DNA of 64,000 bases from Notospermus geniculatus (lineage: Eukaryota > Nemertea > Pilidiophora > Heteronemertea > Lineidae), in NCBI GenBank assembly GCA_002633025.1, contig NMRB01000147.1, positions 403,727-467,726 on the forward strand, given 5' to 3'. The number at the start of each line of letters is the position of its first letter. Positions within the stretch are counted from its first letter, which is position 1. The translations under genes were made by a program, and so were the position numbers. Below the pieces are notes generated by a model that worked only from the letters and a program-made list of their open reading frames with translations, searched no databases and had not been told where the DNA came from. Below are positions 33,601-43,557 of this stretch, piece by piece.

Positions 33601-36600
33601 TATCTACAGAAATGAAATTGGAATTTTTAAAAAAATATATGAAAATATTTACATGTACCTTGTTAGTAATGGAGGAGAGATGAATAAAATAATTTTAGAG
33701 AGGGACACAATTAAACTTTCTTGATAAGAAAAGGCGTAGAAAATTGTGATGATTCACGTACATGTATTTTCATTGCACCAGGGTTCATATTCATAAGTAT
33801 CTTTATGAATATGGACCCAGACACATTGATACCTTACATGTATCTGATGGCATGACCCAGCCATGCATTGAATGTTTTATATGGGGTAGTTAGCCATGTA
33901 GAGCCGAACTCTTTGGGGATTTTCCCACACAATTCGGCCCGGTTTGCCATACCATCAACCCTTGATCGGCCAGCAGGTGTGAACTACATAATCATGACAA
34001 ATATGAAGCAAAGCCCACTCTAAGTTATGAATAATTCACTCTTTGTACAGTTATAGTACCTTTCAGCGCAATATCCAGTAGTATGGTCGGCAAACTGCTC
34101 ACAGTTGAGCTGACAGACGTTTTCCCCCCGAAAGGATCATGAAACCAGAGGTGGTCACAGTGCACAGTCAATCTTGAATGCAGCTTATTCCACGGCATTG
34201 GCGCTAAAACAAGCTCTACTGCATGCTGGCGGTAGGAATTATGAGACTTTGCCCCCTCTAAAACTGCTTAACCTGGCATCATGTAACCAACACCATTCTT
34301 TGCTAATATAGAATGTATGTTGTGTAGGCCGAAGGCCTAACTCTGTGTGCCTGGGCCGACAGAAGACTTTGCTAGGCTTATCTCACCCAGAATCACAAGC
34401 CACTGTGGTTGGGGTCGAAAATTTGCTAAAATTTCTGGAGGACGACTTCGGTTATTATATCTGTGTTGAAAAATCAGTGTCAATCTCGCCGCCAGGGTTC
34501 GTTTGCTCCACTTATACCTCTGGTGGTGAGGATGGCGAAGTGTGTTTTAAAGTGTATGGTGCCTGCAGTGGTTGGAAGATGGGGGTTGGTGTAAAATGGG
34601 AACGAAGAGAAACAGAGAAAACTGGGCTGAAAATAAACAGAAGTTGAAAAAACTGTCACTGATTCGACTGCTGGAAATTATAATATTTACTCCTATAATT
34701 TTTTTTGTCACCCAAATTTGGGGTCGGATACACGATCCTTGAATGTAAAATTCTATAAACTTCAGAGTCCCCAAAGTACAGTCCGTCGGGGTGTCGGTAT
34801 CTCTTGATAAGCCAAAAAATTTGACCACCAGTCAGATGTGGAAATGTACCGTGACTTTTCTGCAAATCACCATGAAATCAACGATTGAAATTTCCAGAGG
34901 TATCAAAAGAGTGACGAATTTATGAACAAGACCGAAGAGATATAAATTTTCCCAATTACACCTCCACGATTAGACTGAAATGTATACATAATAAGCAAAG
35001 CACGATTTCACAAACTACGAGGATAGCGAGATAGCATAAGCGAGGCTGGACTGACCAAAACTACCATAGTGCATTGCGAGCATCCATAGTGCATCTGTGT
35101 GTTGACAGCAACAGTGTACTTACATTTGATATGCTTAACTGATCCCCATTGCATTGCTAGAATTATAGAAGATCAGGGAATAGATCGAAATACCTTCTTC
35201 CGTCGTCATTCCTTCGGCTGGATCTAAAACGATGTCCAGTCGTGGGATTTCCGTTTGACGATTCAACCCGGCTTTTGAGCTGCAATTTAGCTCCACCCAG
35301 GCATTTTTTTTCATTTTTGGTAAGATGACCCGATTTCAGTCAAATAGCTTTAGAAAAGTATTTACAAGTAATATGTGGTTCATTCCCAAATATGGAGAGG
35401 AGGGTCATCGCCAAATACGGTGATGTGTATAGTTCCATACCAGTGACCTAAATATAGAAGGACACGACAACAAAAAGCGGGTGCACATGTAAACTGAGAG
35501 CGACTGATTAACAGGGAGACCATAATCCTGAACAAATCAGATTCTCGTCAAACCTAAAGGTGTGCTTTTTCCGATAGGGAAGAGAAATCACCGTCGATCA
35601 TGCTAGGATATTCTCATCAGCGACATCAAGGCAGGTTCCATGCGATTCTTCAAATACGCCAACCCGATTTTTAATGAAATACATGTAAGAAGCCCCTTAG
35701 CCACCTCACGCCACCGATCTACCTATACCGGTATAACATGCTACAAAACGTATGGGGATAGAAGACTTAGAGTTCTAGGGTCCTGTAGGCCAAGGGGACC
35801 TAATGACATGCGTCAACGTGTCATCAACCAATGACGACGTAATGAGAGCAATAAATCGGAAGATGAGAAATCTGCTTAATTTCTCACGTGTTGTTGTGCA
35901 AGAAAATAATGGTCAGCCCGGGTTCCTAATGTTAAGGTAGATTGGTTCCCAATCTCACCGCTAGGATTTATACCGAGGTGTCAGTTATCGCGTGATCGGC
36001 CGAGAATACGTACTGATTGCAACCTCATCTCAAGGGTATTTCCGATTTGGGATATACTTCAGCCCTGGATGCACAATTCAACTCCTAGCTGCTACCGGAT
36101 GGTCCGTGCCGTGAACTACATGTAATCTAGAAGTTGGCAACGTGCCTAATTTCAACATTCTTTGAAATTTATGAGACTGTTGTTTCCAGCGTCTCCGATG
36201 GAGGAGACGACCGAGGTTGACGAAGGAGGAAGACCTTGGGAACTTGGTTGACGACTTCCGACTGATACGTTTGGCTGATCACGTGTTCATGCACGGCAGA
36301 CGATACTGATCTCAGTGTAAGCCCTACCGGTGAGACTGGGAAAAAATCTAGGCTCTTTCATGCAAAAAGAGATAGGATCCTAACTAGCCGATACAGGGCG
36401 CGCGTTCTTTTCTGGAAACAAAGGAGTTGTGTCCATGCTGTGAATCATGCAGGGTCGTACCTCAACCTCGTTCCCAGACTCGAACGGCTAAGAGGAAGAA
36501 AAAAGATTGAGTTACTGGGAATGAGGGAGGTTGGAAAAATCAATCACACGACATCTACATCTATACACGTTTGAAATCCGTTATATGGATCTGAAATGAT

Positions 36601-39600
36601 CTGCACAGCAGACCAGAAGGTATTAATACAAATCGAATGTGAAGACTGAGAACCAAAACATTTGGTAGGATCGCTGGTCCGGAGCACAAGAATTAAAAAT
36701 TTCGTCCACTGGCATCTCTTCCAATACAACCTGTGGGCGTTATTTAATAAGCTTCAAATCTTCCCTGTCAGCCGGATTCATTACTTGGATATCAAAAGGA
36801 AACTAATCTGGACATCGCTTCAATTAAAGAAGTTCAATAAACAATCATTTCAAGGCAGTTTCATAGTAATTAGAATTGATTTCGTTATCGGTACTTGCTA
36901 TGTCGCTGATATCGACAGCAATGAAGACCTGAGTTTTCGAATAGATGCTTGCGATCAGAGGAAGGACGTTCGACCGATTTAGTACAGAGGCACAAATTAA
37001 AAAAGTGGCCCCGATGAGGATTTAAAAATCACTAGACAAAAGTACCCGTGGGGCAGGCAGAAAGTTGGGGCGAGCACATTGTCGAAATGAGCACTTTTTG
37101 ATGAGTTGTCGATGCAGTAGGCCTACCGGCNATGTACCATTCATGTACCGGAAGAATCACCTGTAGGCCTACATCGGGAACCATTCGACATTTACAATGT
37201 CATCTTGTTAGAATTGATTTCGTTATCGGTACTTGCTATGTCGCTGATATCGACAGCAATGAAGACCTGAGTTTTCGAATAGATGCTTGCGATCAGAGGA
37301 AGGACGTTCGACCGATTTAGTACAGAGGCACAAATTAAAAAAGTGGCCCCGATGAGGATTTAAAAATCACTAGACAAAAGTACCCGTGGGGCAGGCAGAA
37401 AGTTGGGGCGAGCACATTGTCGAAATGAGCACTTTTTGATGAGTTGTCGATGCAGTAGGCCTACCGGCCTCACAGGGGCGTAGATGGGGGGGGGAGGCTA
37501 TGGTACATTTGACCTTTCACCTTGACCTTGACCTGATTGGACCACGGACCACAGAGATACAGGCATTTGACCTTTGACCTTGACCTTTGCCCAACTCGAC
37601 CCATGTCTGATATCCAGATGTTATCCCGATTTGACCAAGGACCTCTGCAAAATAGACATTTGACCTTGACCCCGATGACCTTGACCTTTGCCCAGTCTTG
37701 ACCCATGTCTGCTGTCAAGGGGTCAACACGAATACACTTATCAAGTTTCATCCCAAACGGACCAAGGACATCGGAAAAACAAACATTTGACCTTTGACCC
37801 CAACGACCTTGACCTTCCCAAAAATGAACCCCTCAAGGGCAATTCTGCGGTCATCCTACATCCACCCACCAAGTTTGGCGAAGGTCGGCCCAAGGACGCC
37901 GGAGGAGTAGGGGAACAAACAAACAGACAAACGTCGCTCAAATTATAGTATGATTTCGACGTACACATAGAAAGAGGCGTCCATCATAGGGTTGGTTATG
38001 GGGTAAGGCATATGCCCAGGTACGATATATCCAATATTTTTCTTTTCCACAATGTACTTCAAAATGATTTTGAAATCCTCATTTTTGGTTTCTGCCTCTC
38101 TACGTTATACGTGTACTTGTACTTTACGTAATTTGCAAATTGACATTTCTTGCATTTGTCCACGAGTCCACTTGGTTCGGTCCTTTACATTTTACATCTT
38201 GTGCTGTAAATGTCACCCACCGGCATTTTCCTTCTTGACCGATGAGGTCACGCCGCAACCAGAAATACATGGCGTTGCCCTTTTTGATAAATTAAAGGGC
38301 ATGGCCGAAGAAGGGGTCGATATCACAAAGGGCAACAATGACGCCTAACAATGGTTACTATTACATCGTTGACTCTCTTAATTAGTGTCGTGTACAGCAA
38401 GAAAGCGTCGAGAGATGGGTTGGCCAAAGATAAGAGTGTTTATGCATGCGCAAACTTACCTTTATTGTACCCTCAGTAGACTTCCGGCGTAACGCCGGTC
38501 TCCGCTTTCCACGTATGCATTTGCATATCAGTCGTTTCCACCCGCGGAAGAAGTAAAAGACGGATTTGGGGGTGACGATCAGGTTGAATGGTGTTGGAAG
38601 TGTGGACCCTTCGTCGAAGTAGCCCATCCATAGCTTTGAGCGCGCGAACTTCCATTCTCTGTCTGCGTGGTCCTGAAAGGTAATAGGTCATGGTCAGAAA
38701 AAGAATGCCGTACGAAGGGTCTCATTCAAAAACATCTTTTTCAACCGTCGTGGTTATGAAACGTATCCGGTGTATGAACGAATTAGAGCCATTGGGAATT
38801 CAGTAAGTTCAGGTCACAAAATGTGTCGCCTATTCGCACATCGCAGCTACGTGTAACTGGCCAGGGCCCATGTTCCCGAAGCTGTAGTTAGGTTAACGAT
38901 GTCGTTAAAACTGGAAAAATGCATAGCATAACGACATCGTTAACCTAACGACGGCTTCGGGAACATGGGTCCTGGTACTTTGATTGGTCACTTTCGTAGC
39001 AACAAGTGACGTGACTGGTTCGAATTACAATTCAATGTCGATACCACAAGTTCCAAAAAGCAAAAAGGACGAACTTCTGAACCGTACACAAGTTATGGGA
39101 TCAGAAGGCTGCGAATTCTTGTCGGTAAACGACTAGTCCACTCCTCGGGCATAAAAAAATTGCGAACCATTCTAACAGAAACATCGCCCGACGGGTGTTT
39201 TCGGCGATCGACCGCTGCCATGTTGGATAACCTCAAACACGCATCCAAGATGGCGACCGCCAGCCGCCCGCCGAAAACACCTGATGCGATGTTTCTGAAG
39301 TTGTCTGCGTGGATTTTGAGGCTGATCTCGCCCGTATCTGCCTCGTATCCATTAATACATACCATAGCTACAGCATAAGAGTGAAAATAAACTTTTTGTA
39401 TCGTGTTTTCGGCAGTATTTCGGTGTATTCCGGCGGATTCCGGTGTATTCCGGTCTTCTTATGAACTGATTGCGAACGACCCACTTTGTCATCCTGCACT
39501 TGTTATTTGCTATTCCACTCTGCTATTTGCTATCATTTGCAATACATGTTTGTATATCCCGTTTGCTATTCCAAAGACTCAAGTTCCCATTTGTGTTATT

Positions 39601-42600
39601 CTGATCAGCTATAATTGCCAACGTCCATTGCTATCCTGAAGACTCTATGTAGTTGGAATACCTTTCCAGAATATACGTACCTCGATGGTTAAGAATGAAT
39701 TTGACATCATAGCAATCAGCATGTTGATGAGGACAATGATGGCCATGGCATGATAGACAATGAACAACATTTCGCCGATTCCTTCCGTGAAAAATGCCTT
39801 TTCAAGCCCGTCTGGACCTTTGAGGTTCATCCGCACTTCATTTTTGTTGGTTAGGCCGAATAATGACCAGAACAAGGTGACCAGGGTCGTACCCAAGCTG
39901 AAATATGAGTCGTGCAACATCAGTCCAGGAAAAGTCCTTCCGAATTCAGACTCGGCGTCTGAAAGTGGTGCCAGTCCGAGATCGGAAACGTTTTTAAAGG
40001 CCCGTTCGCAACAAAACCGCCCCGTGGGCCGCGACGGCGAAAAACAACGCGCGTTCACCGCCGCGAAAATAGGTTCAATGGATTTTCAATAACAGGGTCA
40101 CACCAAAGACGTGTGGCAAAAAATGATGCGCGCTCTCCGCCGCCCGAAATAACTTTTGTAGTTATCCTGTGCGGTTTTCTCACTATGCATGGTCAAAGGG
40201 TGCGGCTATCTACACACGTGGTTCAGCCACGAGAAAAATGCGCACCTCCCGCAGCGTTTCACGAGGAAGGTGCCGGGGGGAAGGTGTGACCCCTGTATTC
40301 GGGTGGAAACCGCAGCGTCTTCCGCTGCGTTCAGTGTGCGTTTCTGGTGTGCACGGACCTTAAGGACAGTTCCACAGGTTAGGGTCAATGTGCAGAATCC
40401 ATCCTCCTATATAGCGGGGGTTTTTACCTTGCTCCTTTTCATCTTTATACATTTGAGTGTGAGTGGATGAAGAGGAGCGAGGTACATGTAAACCCTGCTG
40501 TTGGAGATGTGCAGAATACAATGTCTCGTATGCATCTGCCATCATATTCAGGACATGTATTTAGGGAGGAGAGATTGGCTGCCTTTCTGTTTATGGGTCG
40601 AGTTCTTATCTGCATTCATTTCCCATCATCTAGTCGCGGAAATGATACTAACGTAATTCATGTTGGGATTTCCGGAGTTCTCGATCATCTTTTCTGGTGA
40701 ATTCTGGACCAATCCGAAATGAAAACAGCTACATGCAGGTCGATGATATATAGGCCAATACGAATATTTTACCATCAGGGCATGTATACGGGCATAATTG
40801 GGAAAAGTCCAAAAGCAACCCACTGGTAGAAGAAAACACGTACCTTAGAAATGGGTTATCCCTTGTCGCAGCACAGGACGAATTTCTCGCCTGGTCTTTC
40901 TCAATTTTCAACGTCTTATTGAAATAGAAATACAGCTGGTTTAACCCACATGCAAACGAGATCACCACAAGGAAAAATATAAACAGGAATTTGGCAATGT
41001 CAATCAGCATACATCCCAAAGAAATCTGCAGAGGCCCCAAATGGGGATTTGCTTGGAATAAGAATATGATTCGTGCGAAACTGAACACATTTGCGATGGC
41101 GAATAATCCTTCTGAGATGAGCGTTGGGTCATATTCTGGCCAGTCTTTCCGGTTCAGCTGGGTGATCTCTGTCGAACCGCCTGAGTTCATGTGGATCTGG
41201 TAATAGGCAACCATTCGAAGGGAAAATGAACATAGATAAAGTGATAACATGATGAAGTCCATCCAGTTCCACCACTGCCGGATGTACGCCTTACAGCCCT
41301 CTTCCCAAACCTGTTTCACTTCAGCCCAAACGAACCCTGAAAGGTAAAGAACTCTACGACGTTACACGATGCAACTGAAGCCGACCATGTCATTGACAAA
41401 TGGATTGGAATAAAAATCCCCCAACCAAATCACACCGCAAAGCAGGGCCGTAACCAGTATAGGGACGGGAGGGGGACCCCAGACGTCACCGACAAACGTG
41501 TGTCTTTCATGGATATTGGACATGATTCGGACAACGCTAAAGACGCAGTCGGTGGCCTTGTTTGGACAAGATGCCCCACACCCAACCAAATGCTTGTCAC
41601 AGCCTAGAAAGTCGGAAGAACAGTAGACACAGAACGAAAAAGGAAAGAAGACGTCACCTGCCACCCAAATGAATATGAGCCCTTCTAAGGGGGATGGGAT
41701 CGGACCACGATCAAACGCCCGATCTTCATCGTTCACAAAGTCTGTAGACGCCAGCAGCAACATCAACAGGAACGCAGCAAACGACGCACTGTGGTACAAA
41801 AACTTCATGAATGGAGCTCGCAGCAGTTGTCCAAGGCGACTTCTTGGGACAATCAAATAGTTCAACACCAGCAACGGCATCATGGCGATCAGTATAATGC
41901 ACATGAAGCTTTTAGTAATCACATTCCTTTTCCTCCAGCCCGGTAGTCCCTCGTACCATATCCCCGTCAGCAATTGCTGACAGTTTGGATGTGACACGAA
42001 TTGTTTTTGTTCGTATTTCAAAGCTAGTTTTAACCTGGATAAACTAAGTTTCCCGTCGCCGCCGTCTTGTGGATCGGGAGGATCGTCGTCGTCGTCCGAA
42101 GATTTATTAAGCACAGCTATAACTTCTTCTGAGCTCCGGCATTGGTCGAGTAAATCACACGCGTATTTTTTACACGAATCAGCTAGCTCGTTATAAGTGT
42201 CTTTAAACTCATTCTCTCGTTTTGCCAAGTGTTGTAACTCCCATGAAAGTTTAAAAGCAGTTAGAATAGGATCTGGACTCGTTAAAGAGATCCATGCAGG
42301 ACTAGCCAGCGCCCTGAAAGTGTGTATTCGCAACAACGAATGTCTTAAACTATCTTCGTTGACTTGTTGTATGCACTTTTTACATCCACAAGACAAGACG
42401 TGAGGTTTTGCGATCGTCGCACCGCGAGACAGCAGCAACTGCAAGATCTCAAATTGGTTACACGTTGCAGCAAGAATCACCGGGCTTATGTCGGGGCTAT
42501 ATTCGGAGCTTTGTTCTCCGGAGCAGATTTTAGTCTTCGCCCACTCTTGACCGAGCATTTCTCGGGTGATGCTCGGGTGGTCAATGAGCATTTCCACAAT

Positions 42601-43530
42601 GCGGTAGACGCCTTCCCGAATGGCGTACAGCAGTGCATCACCGATTTTGACGCCATCTTGTTGCAAAAGTAGCTCTACGATCTCTGTGTTTTCGTTATCT
42701 ACAGCAATCTGAAAAAGACGACAAAGAACTACATTTCTGTGAACCACCGGGCTGATGAGGACTTGCTCCAGTCAAGAGGCTTCATAACTACAGACTACGT
42801 CTCCTTCAAAAGGCGTCGTGACTACACTACCAAGGTATTTAGCAATTGACAACGACGCTCGAAAGTTCTACCACAGGTTTGTAGAAGAGGATACAACTGT
42901 GGATGGTGTTCTGAGAGAAACAAATGGCGTCCAGACGAGGAGAAGATTTGCCCGTAGGGTCGAATAAAGCTGCTTGAGTGAAAGCAAAACCTAGCAATTC
43001 GAATTTTCTGAAAAAAGATGAAACCAGGTCCAAAAATGGTATCAAATCAATTTGATCAAAATGTGACATGCTAGGTTTTGCCTTAACACTCAACAATGGC
43101 GTCCAGACGCGACGAAACATTCACTTTTCGCTGACGAAAATGGTGTCCAAACGCAGGAGGCGATGTCTCGTAGTCTGTATCGGAATTTGGCGTCCAGACG
43201 TGGAGAGGCGTTTGCTGGCATAAATGGCGTCCAGACGCTACGAGAGTCTCCTCGTCGGACTGAACATGTGACGCTTACCTGGATTGCTGATCGTCCTAAT
43301 ATATTAGTGCAGTTGACATTGACTGGGTTCGGGCCCTGCAGACAGCGAGCCACTGTATGCTTGTCTCCCCTCTCAGCGGCCTCAAGGAATAGACGCTCCT
43401 GTGGGTCCATCCTACTGCCCTGCTTGAGGGGTTCTAAGGGTATCGGGATGGCCCTCCCTGATCCCTTGCTGCCTGTTCTCATGGGCCCCCGTCTACCACT
43501 GCCATAACGATTTGGGGCTAGGGAATCCAT
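30269..43530 (-). CDS. TRPC: TRPC-family cation channel subunit, 9 coding exons
   Basis: TRPC channels are tetrameric plasma-membrane cation channels opened downstream of phospholipase C; they admit calcium and sodium. Exons: 43279-43530, 41658-42708, 40844-41336, 39681-39897, 38460-38672, 36461-36487, 35194-35279, 32113-32196 and 30269-30629. All phases agree and sum to 2,784 nt (927 aa, usual for the family). Domains: ankyrin repeats (about 25-200), the TRPC Cys/His zinc region ([10 protein letters not shown]), [11 protein letters not shown] before S1, S1-S6, pore motif TLFWSLFGL (606-614), [11 protein letters not shown] in S6, TRP box [10 protein letters not shown] (677-686), and a C-terminal coiled-coil region. 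The first five exons and the last are certain; the three short ones between rest on splice sites and phase. An acceptor at 43557 just upstream of the ATG implies a non-coding first exon further upstream. Confidence 0.92.
30630..32112. other. TRPC intron 8
   Basis: I searched the minus strand for the missing calmodulin/IP3-receptor block (LVKRY-like codons) and found none. No other coding sequence or clear element is seen. Confidence 0.5.
32113..36487 (-). CDS. TRPC: TRPC exons 6-8: short C-terminal linker exons
   Basis: Exon 6 is a 27-nt microexon (36461-36487, PFESGNEVE) behind a strong polypyrimidine acceptor. Exon 7 is 35194-35279, starting [12 protein letters not shown]. Exon 8 is 32113-32196, ending RPSQDLRCI. 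Phases 0/0, 0/2 and 2/2 chain exactly into exon 9. The exon 8/9 join gives [14 protein letters not shown], which matches the QDIS-x-x-RYEL motif that ends this region in other TRPC proteins. The usual calmodulin/IP3-receptor-binding block before it (consensus MKxLVKRY) is not recognisable. One exon may therefore be missing from my model, or the block has diverged. Confidence 0.6.
32197..35193. other. TRPC intron 7
   Basis: Mostly unremarkable AT-rich sequence with TACATGTA words. A small hairpin lies at 33780-33818, and a plus-strand frame at 34345-34647 includes a short TIR-domain-like piece (see findings). No splice-supported exon. Confidence 0.5.
34405..34480 (+). pseudogene. TIR-domain-like fragment
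   Basis: The frame reads [21 protein letters not shown]. In TIR domains the equivalent region is WV-x-x-L-x-x-x-LE-x-x-x-GY-x-[VL]-C, and a G at the W position could come from one base change. A related 50-bp stretch with a 1-bp deletion occurs at 58061-58112. Only this short region is similar, so it is at best a relic. Confidence 0.3.
36869..37468. repeat. Direct duplication of about 262 bp bordered by an N
   Basis: 36869-37130 recurs at 37208-37468 with essentially no change. The first copy ends exactly at the N at 37131, while the second runs past the equivalent base (TACCGGC then CTCACAGG). This is the same geometry as at 27935, so it is probably an assembly artefact. Confidence 0.85.
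37505..37950 (+). repeat. Interspersed repeat with TGACCT arrays and CAAACAAAC tail
   Basis: TTTGACCTTTGACCTTGACC-type strings recur every 50-70 bp, followed by CCAAGTTTGGCGAAGGTCGG and ACAAACAAACAGACAAACG. The same tail occurs at 3565-3650. Confidence 0.65.
38460..38672 (-). CDS. TRPC: TRPC exon 5: TRP box and proximal C-terminus
   Basis: This exon encodes residues 672-742. It begins [19 protein letters not shown], with EWKFAR in the TRP box, then [18 protein letters not shown], the second conserved TRPC block (PPFN-x-x-PSPKS in most members; PTPFN here, as in TRPC4/5). It ends in a basic stretch with [17 protein letters not shown]. Both splice sites are strong (CTTTCAG and AAG|GTAAGT) and both phases are 0. 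Confidence 0.93.
38861..38976. mobile_element. Hairpin MITE in TRPC intron 4
   Basis: The left arm contains CCCATGTTCCCGAAGCTGTA and GTTAGGTTAACGATGTCGTT; the right arm is its inverse, ending TTCGGGAACATGGGTCCTGG. Arms are about 47 bp with a 21-bp loop. Confidence 0.85.
39681..39897 (-). CDS. TRPC: TRPC exon 4: pore helix, selectivity filter and S6
   Basis: This exon encodes residues 599-671. It starts [18 protein letters not shown], where LFW-[SA]-x-FGL is the TRPC pore signature, and ends with S6 ([20 protein letters not shown]). The only acceptor in the correct phase is ATATTTCAG at 39898-39900. Exon 3 ends with [13 protein letters not shown], so the outer pore turret is short. The frame upstream of the acceptor stays open for about 53 further codons up to 40058, which would misplace the exon start in a naive prediction. 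Confidence 0.88.
39994..40363. mobile_element. MITE with TTAA target site next to the TRPC pore exon
   Basis: TTAA at 39994-39997 is followed by AGGCCCGTTCGCAACAAAAC. At the other end GTGTGCACGGACC precedes TTAA at 40360-40363, the inverse (GGTCCGTGCACACC) of the left terminus. TTAA targets are typical of piggyBac and Kolobok elements. It lies 97 bp upstream of the pore exon acceptor, in intron 3. Confidence 0.65.
40844..41336 (-). CDS. TRPC: TRPC exon 3: S3-S5 region
   Basis: This exon encodes residues 435-598. It begins [14 protein letters not shown] and [14 protein letters not shown], then [20 protein letters not shown] and [18 protein letters not shown], matching S3, the S4 region and S5 of TRPC channels. 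The family usually reads LGR where this has LGC, so one conserved basic residue is replaced by Cys. The acceptor CTTTCAG completes Gly with the last base of exon 2. The donor AG|GTACGT leaves two bases. Confidence 0.93.
41337..41657 (-). other. TRPC intron 2, open in frame until near its end
   Basis: The intron is 321 nt, a multiple of three, and reads on in frame from exon 2 for about 98 codons before a stop at 41362-41364. The readthrough is Cys-rich and then hydrophobic ([16 protein letters not shown]). Retention would truncate the channel before S3. Confidence 0.5.
41658..43530 (-). CDS. TRPC: TRPC exons 1-2: ankyrin repeats, TRPC linker, S1-S2 region
   Basis: Exons 43279-43530 (residues 1-84) and 41658-42708 (85-434). 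Exon 1 has a Gly/Arg-rich leader and then [12 protein letters not shown] and [15 protein letters not shown]. Exon 2 continues [15 protein letters not shown], the standard TRPC ankyrin sequence, split exactly at the intron. Next come [25 protein letters not shown], and [20 protein letters not shown] with [11 protein letters not shown], the conserved TRPC pre-S1 block. An unusual run of five Asp residues ([11 protein letters not shown]) lies between this block and the first membrane segment. Hydrophobic segments around [20 protein letters not shown] and [14 protein letters not shown] follow. Confidence 0.93.
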
Positions 43531-43557
43531 GATGGTCGGAGACCCCGCTCAGGCCAA

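Larger units (their letters stand above)
35280..38459. other. TRPC introns 5 and 6
   Basis: Apart from the 27-nt microexon at 36461-36487, this holds a duplicated block around an N (36869-37468), a half-site array (37505-37820) and the tail of an interspersed repeat (37868-37950). A plus-strand frame ending at 38348 (with [15 protein letters not shown]) looks protein-like but has no start or splice support. Confidence 0.5.

Noticed and set aside
38052-38348. Plus-strand frame ending [20 protein letters not shown]
   Set aside because: The end looks protein-like, but the first part is low-quality sequence without a splice site, and it lies antisense within a TRPC intron.
39093-39365. Minus-strand frame of 90 aa in TRPC intron 4 with a YY1-like AAGATGGCG word
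   Set aside because: Composition and context suggest repeat-derived sequence; no splice sites connect it to TRPC.
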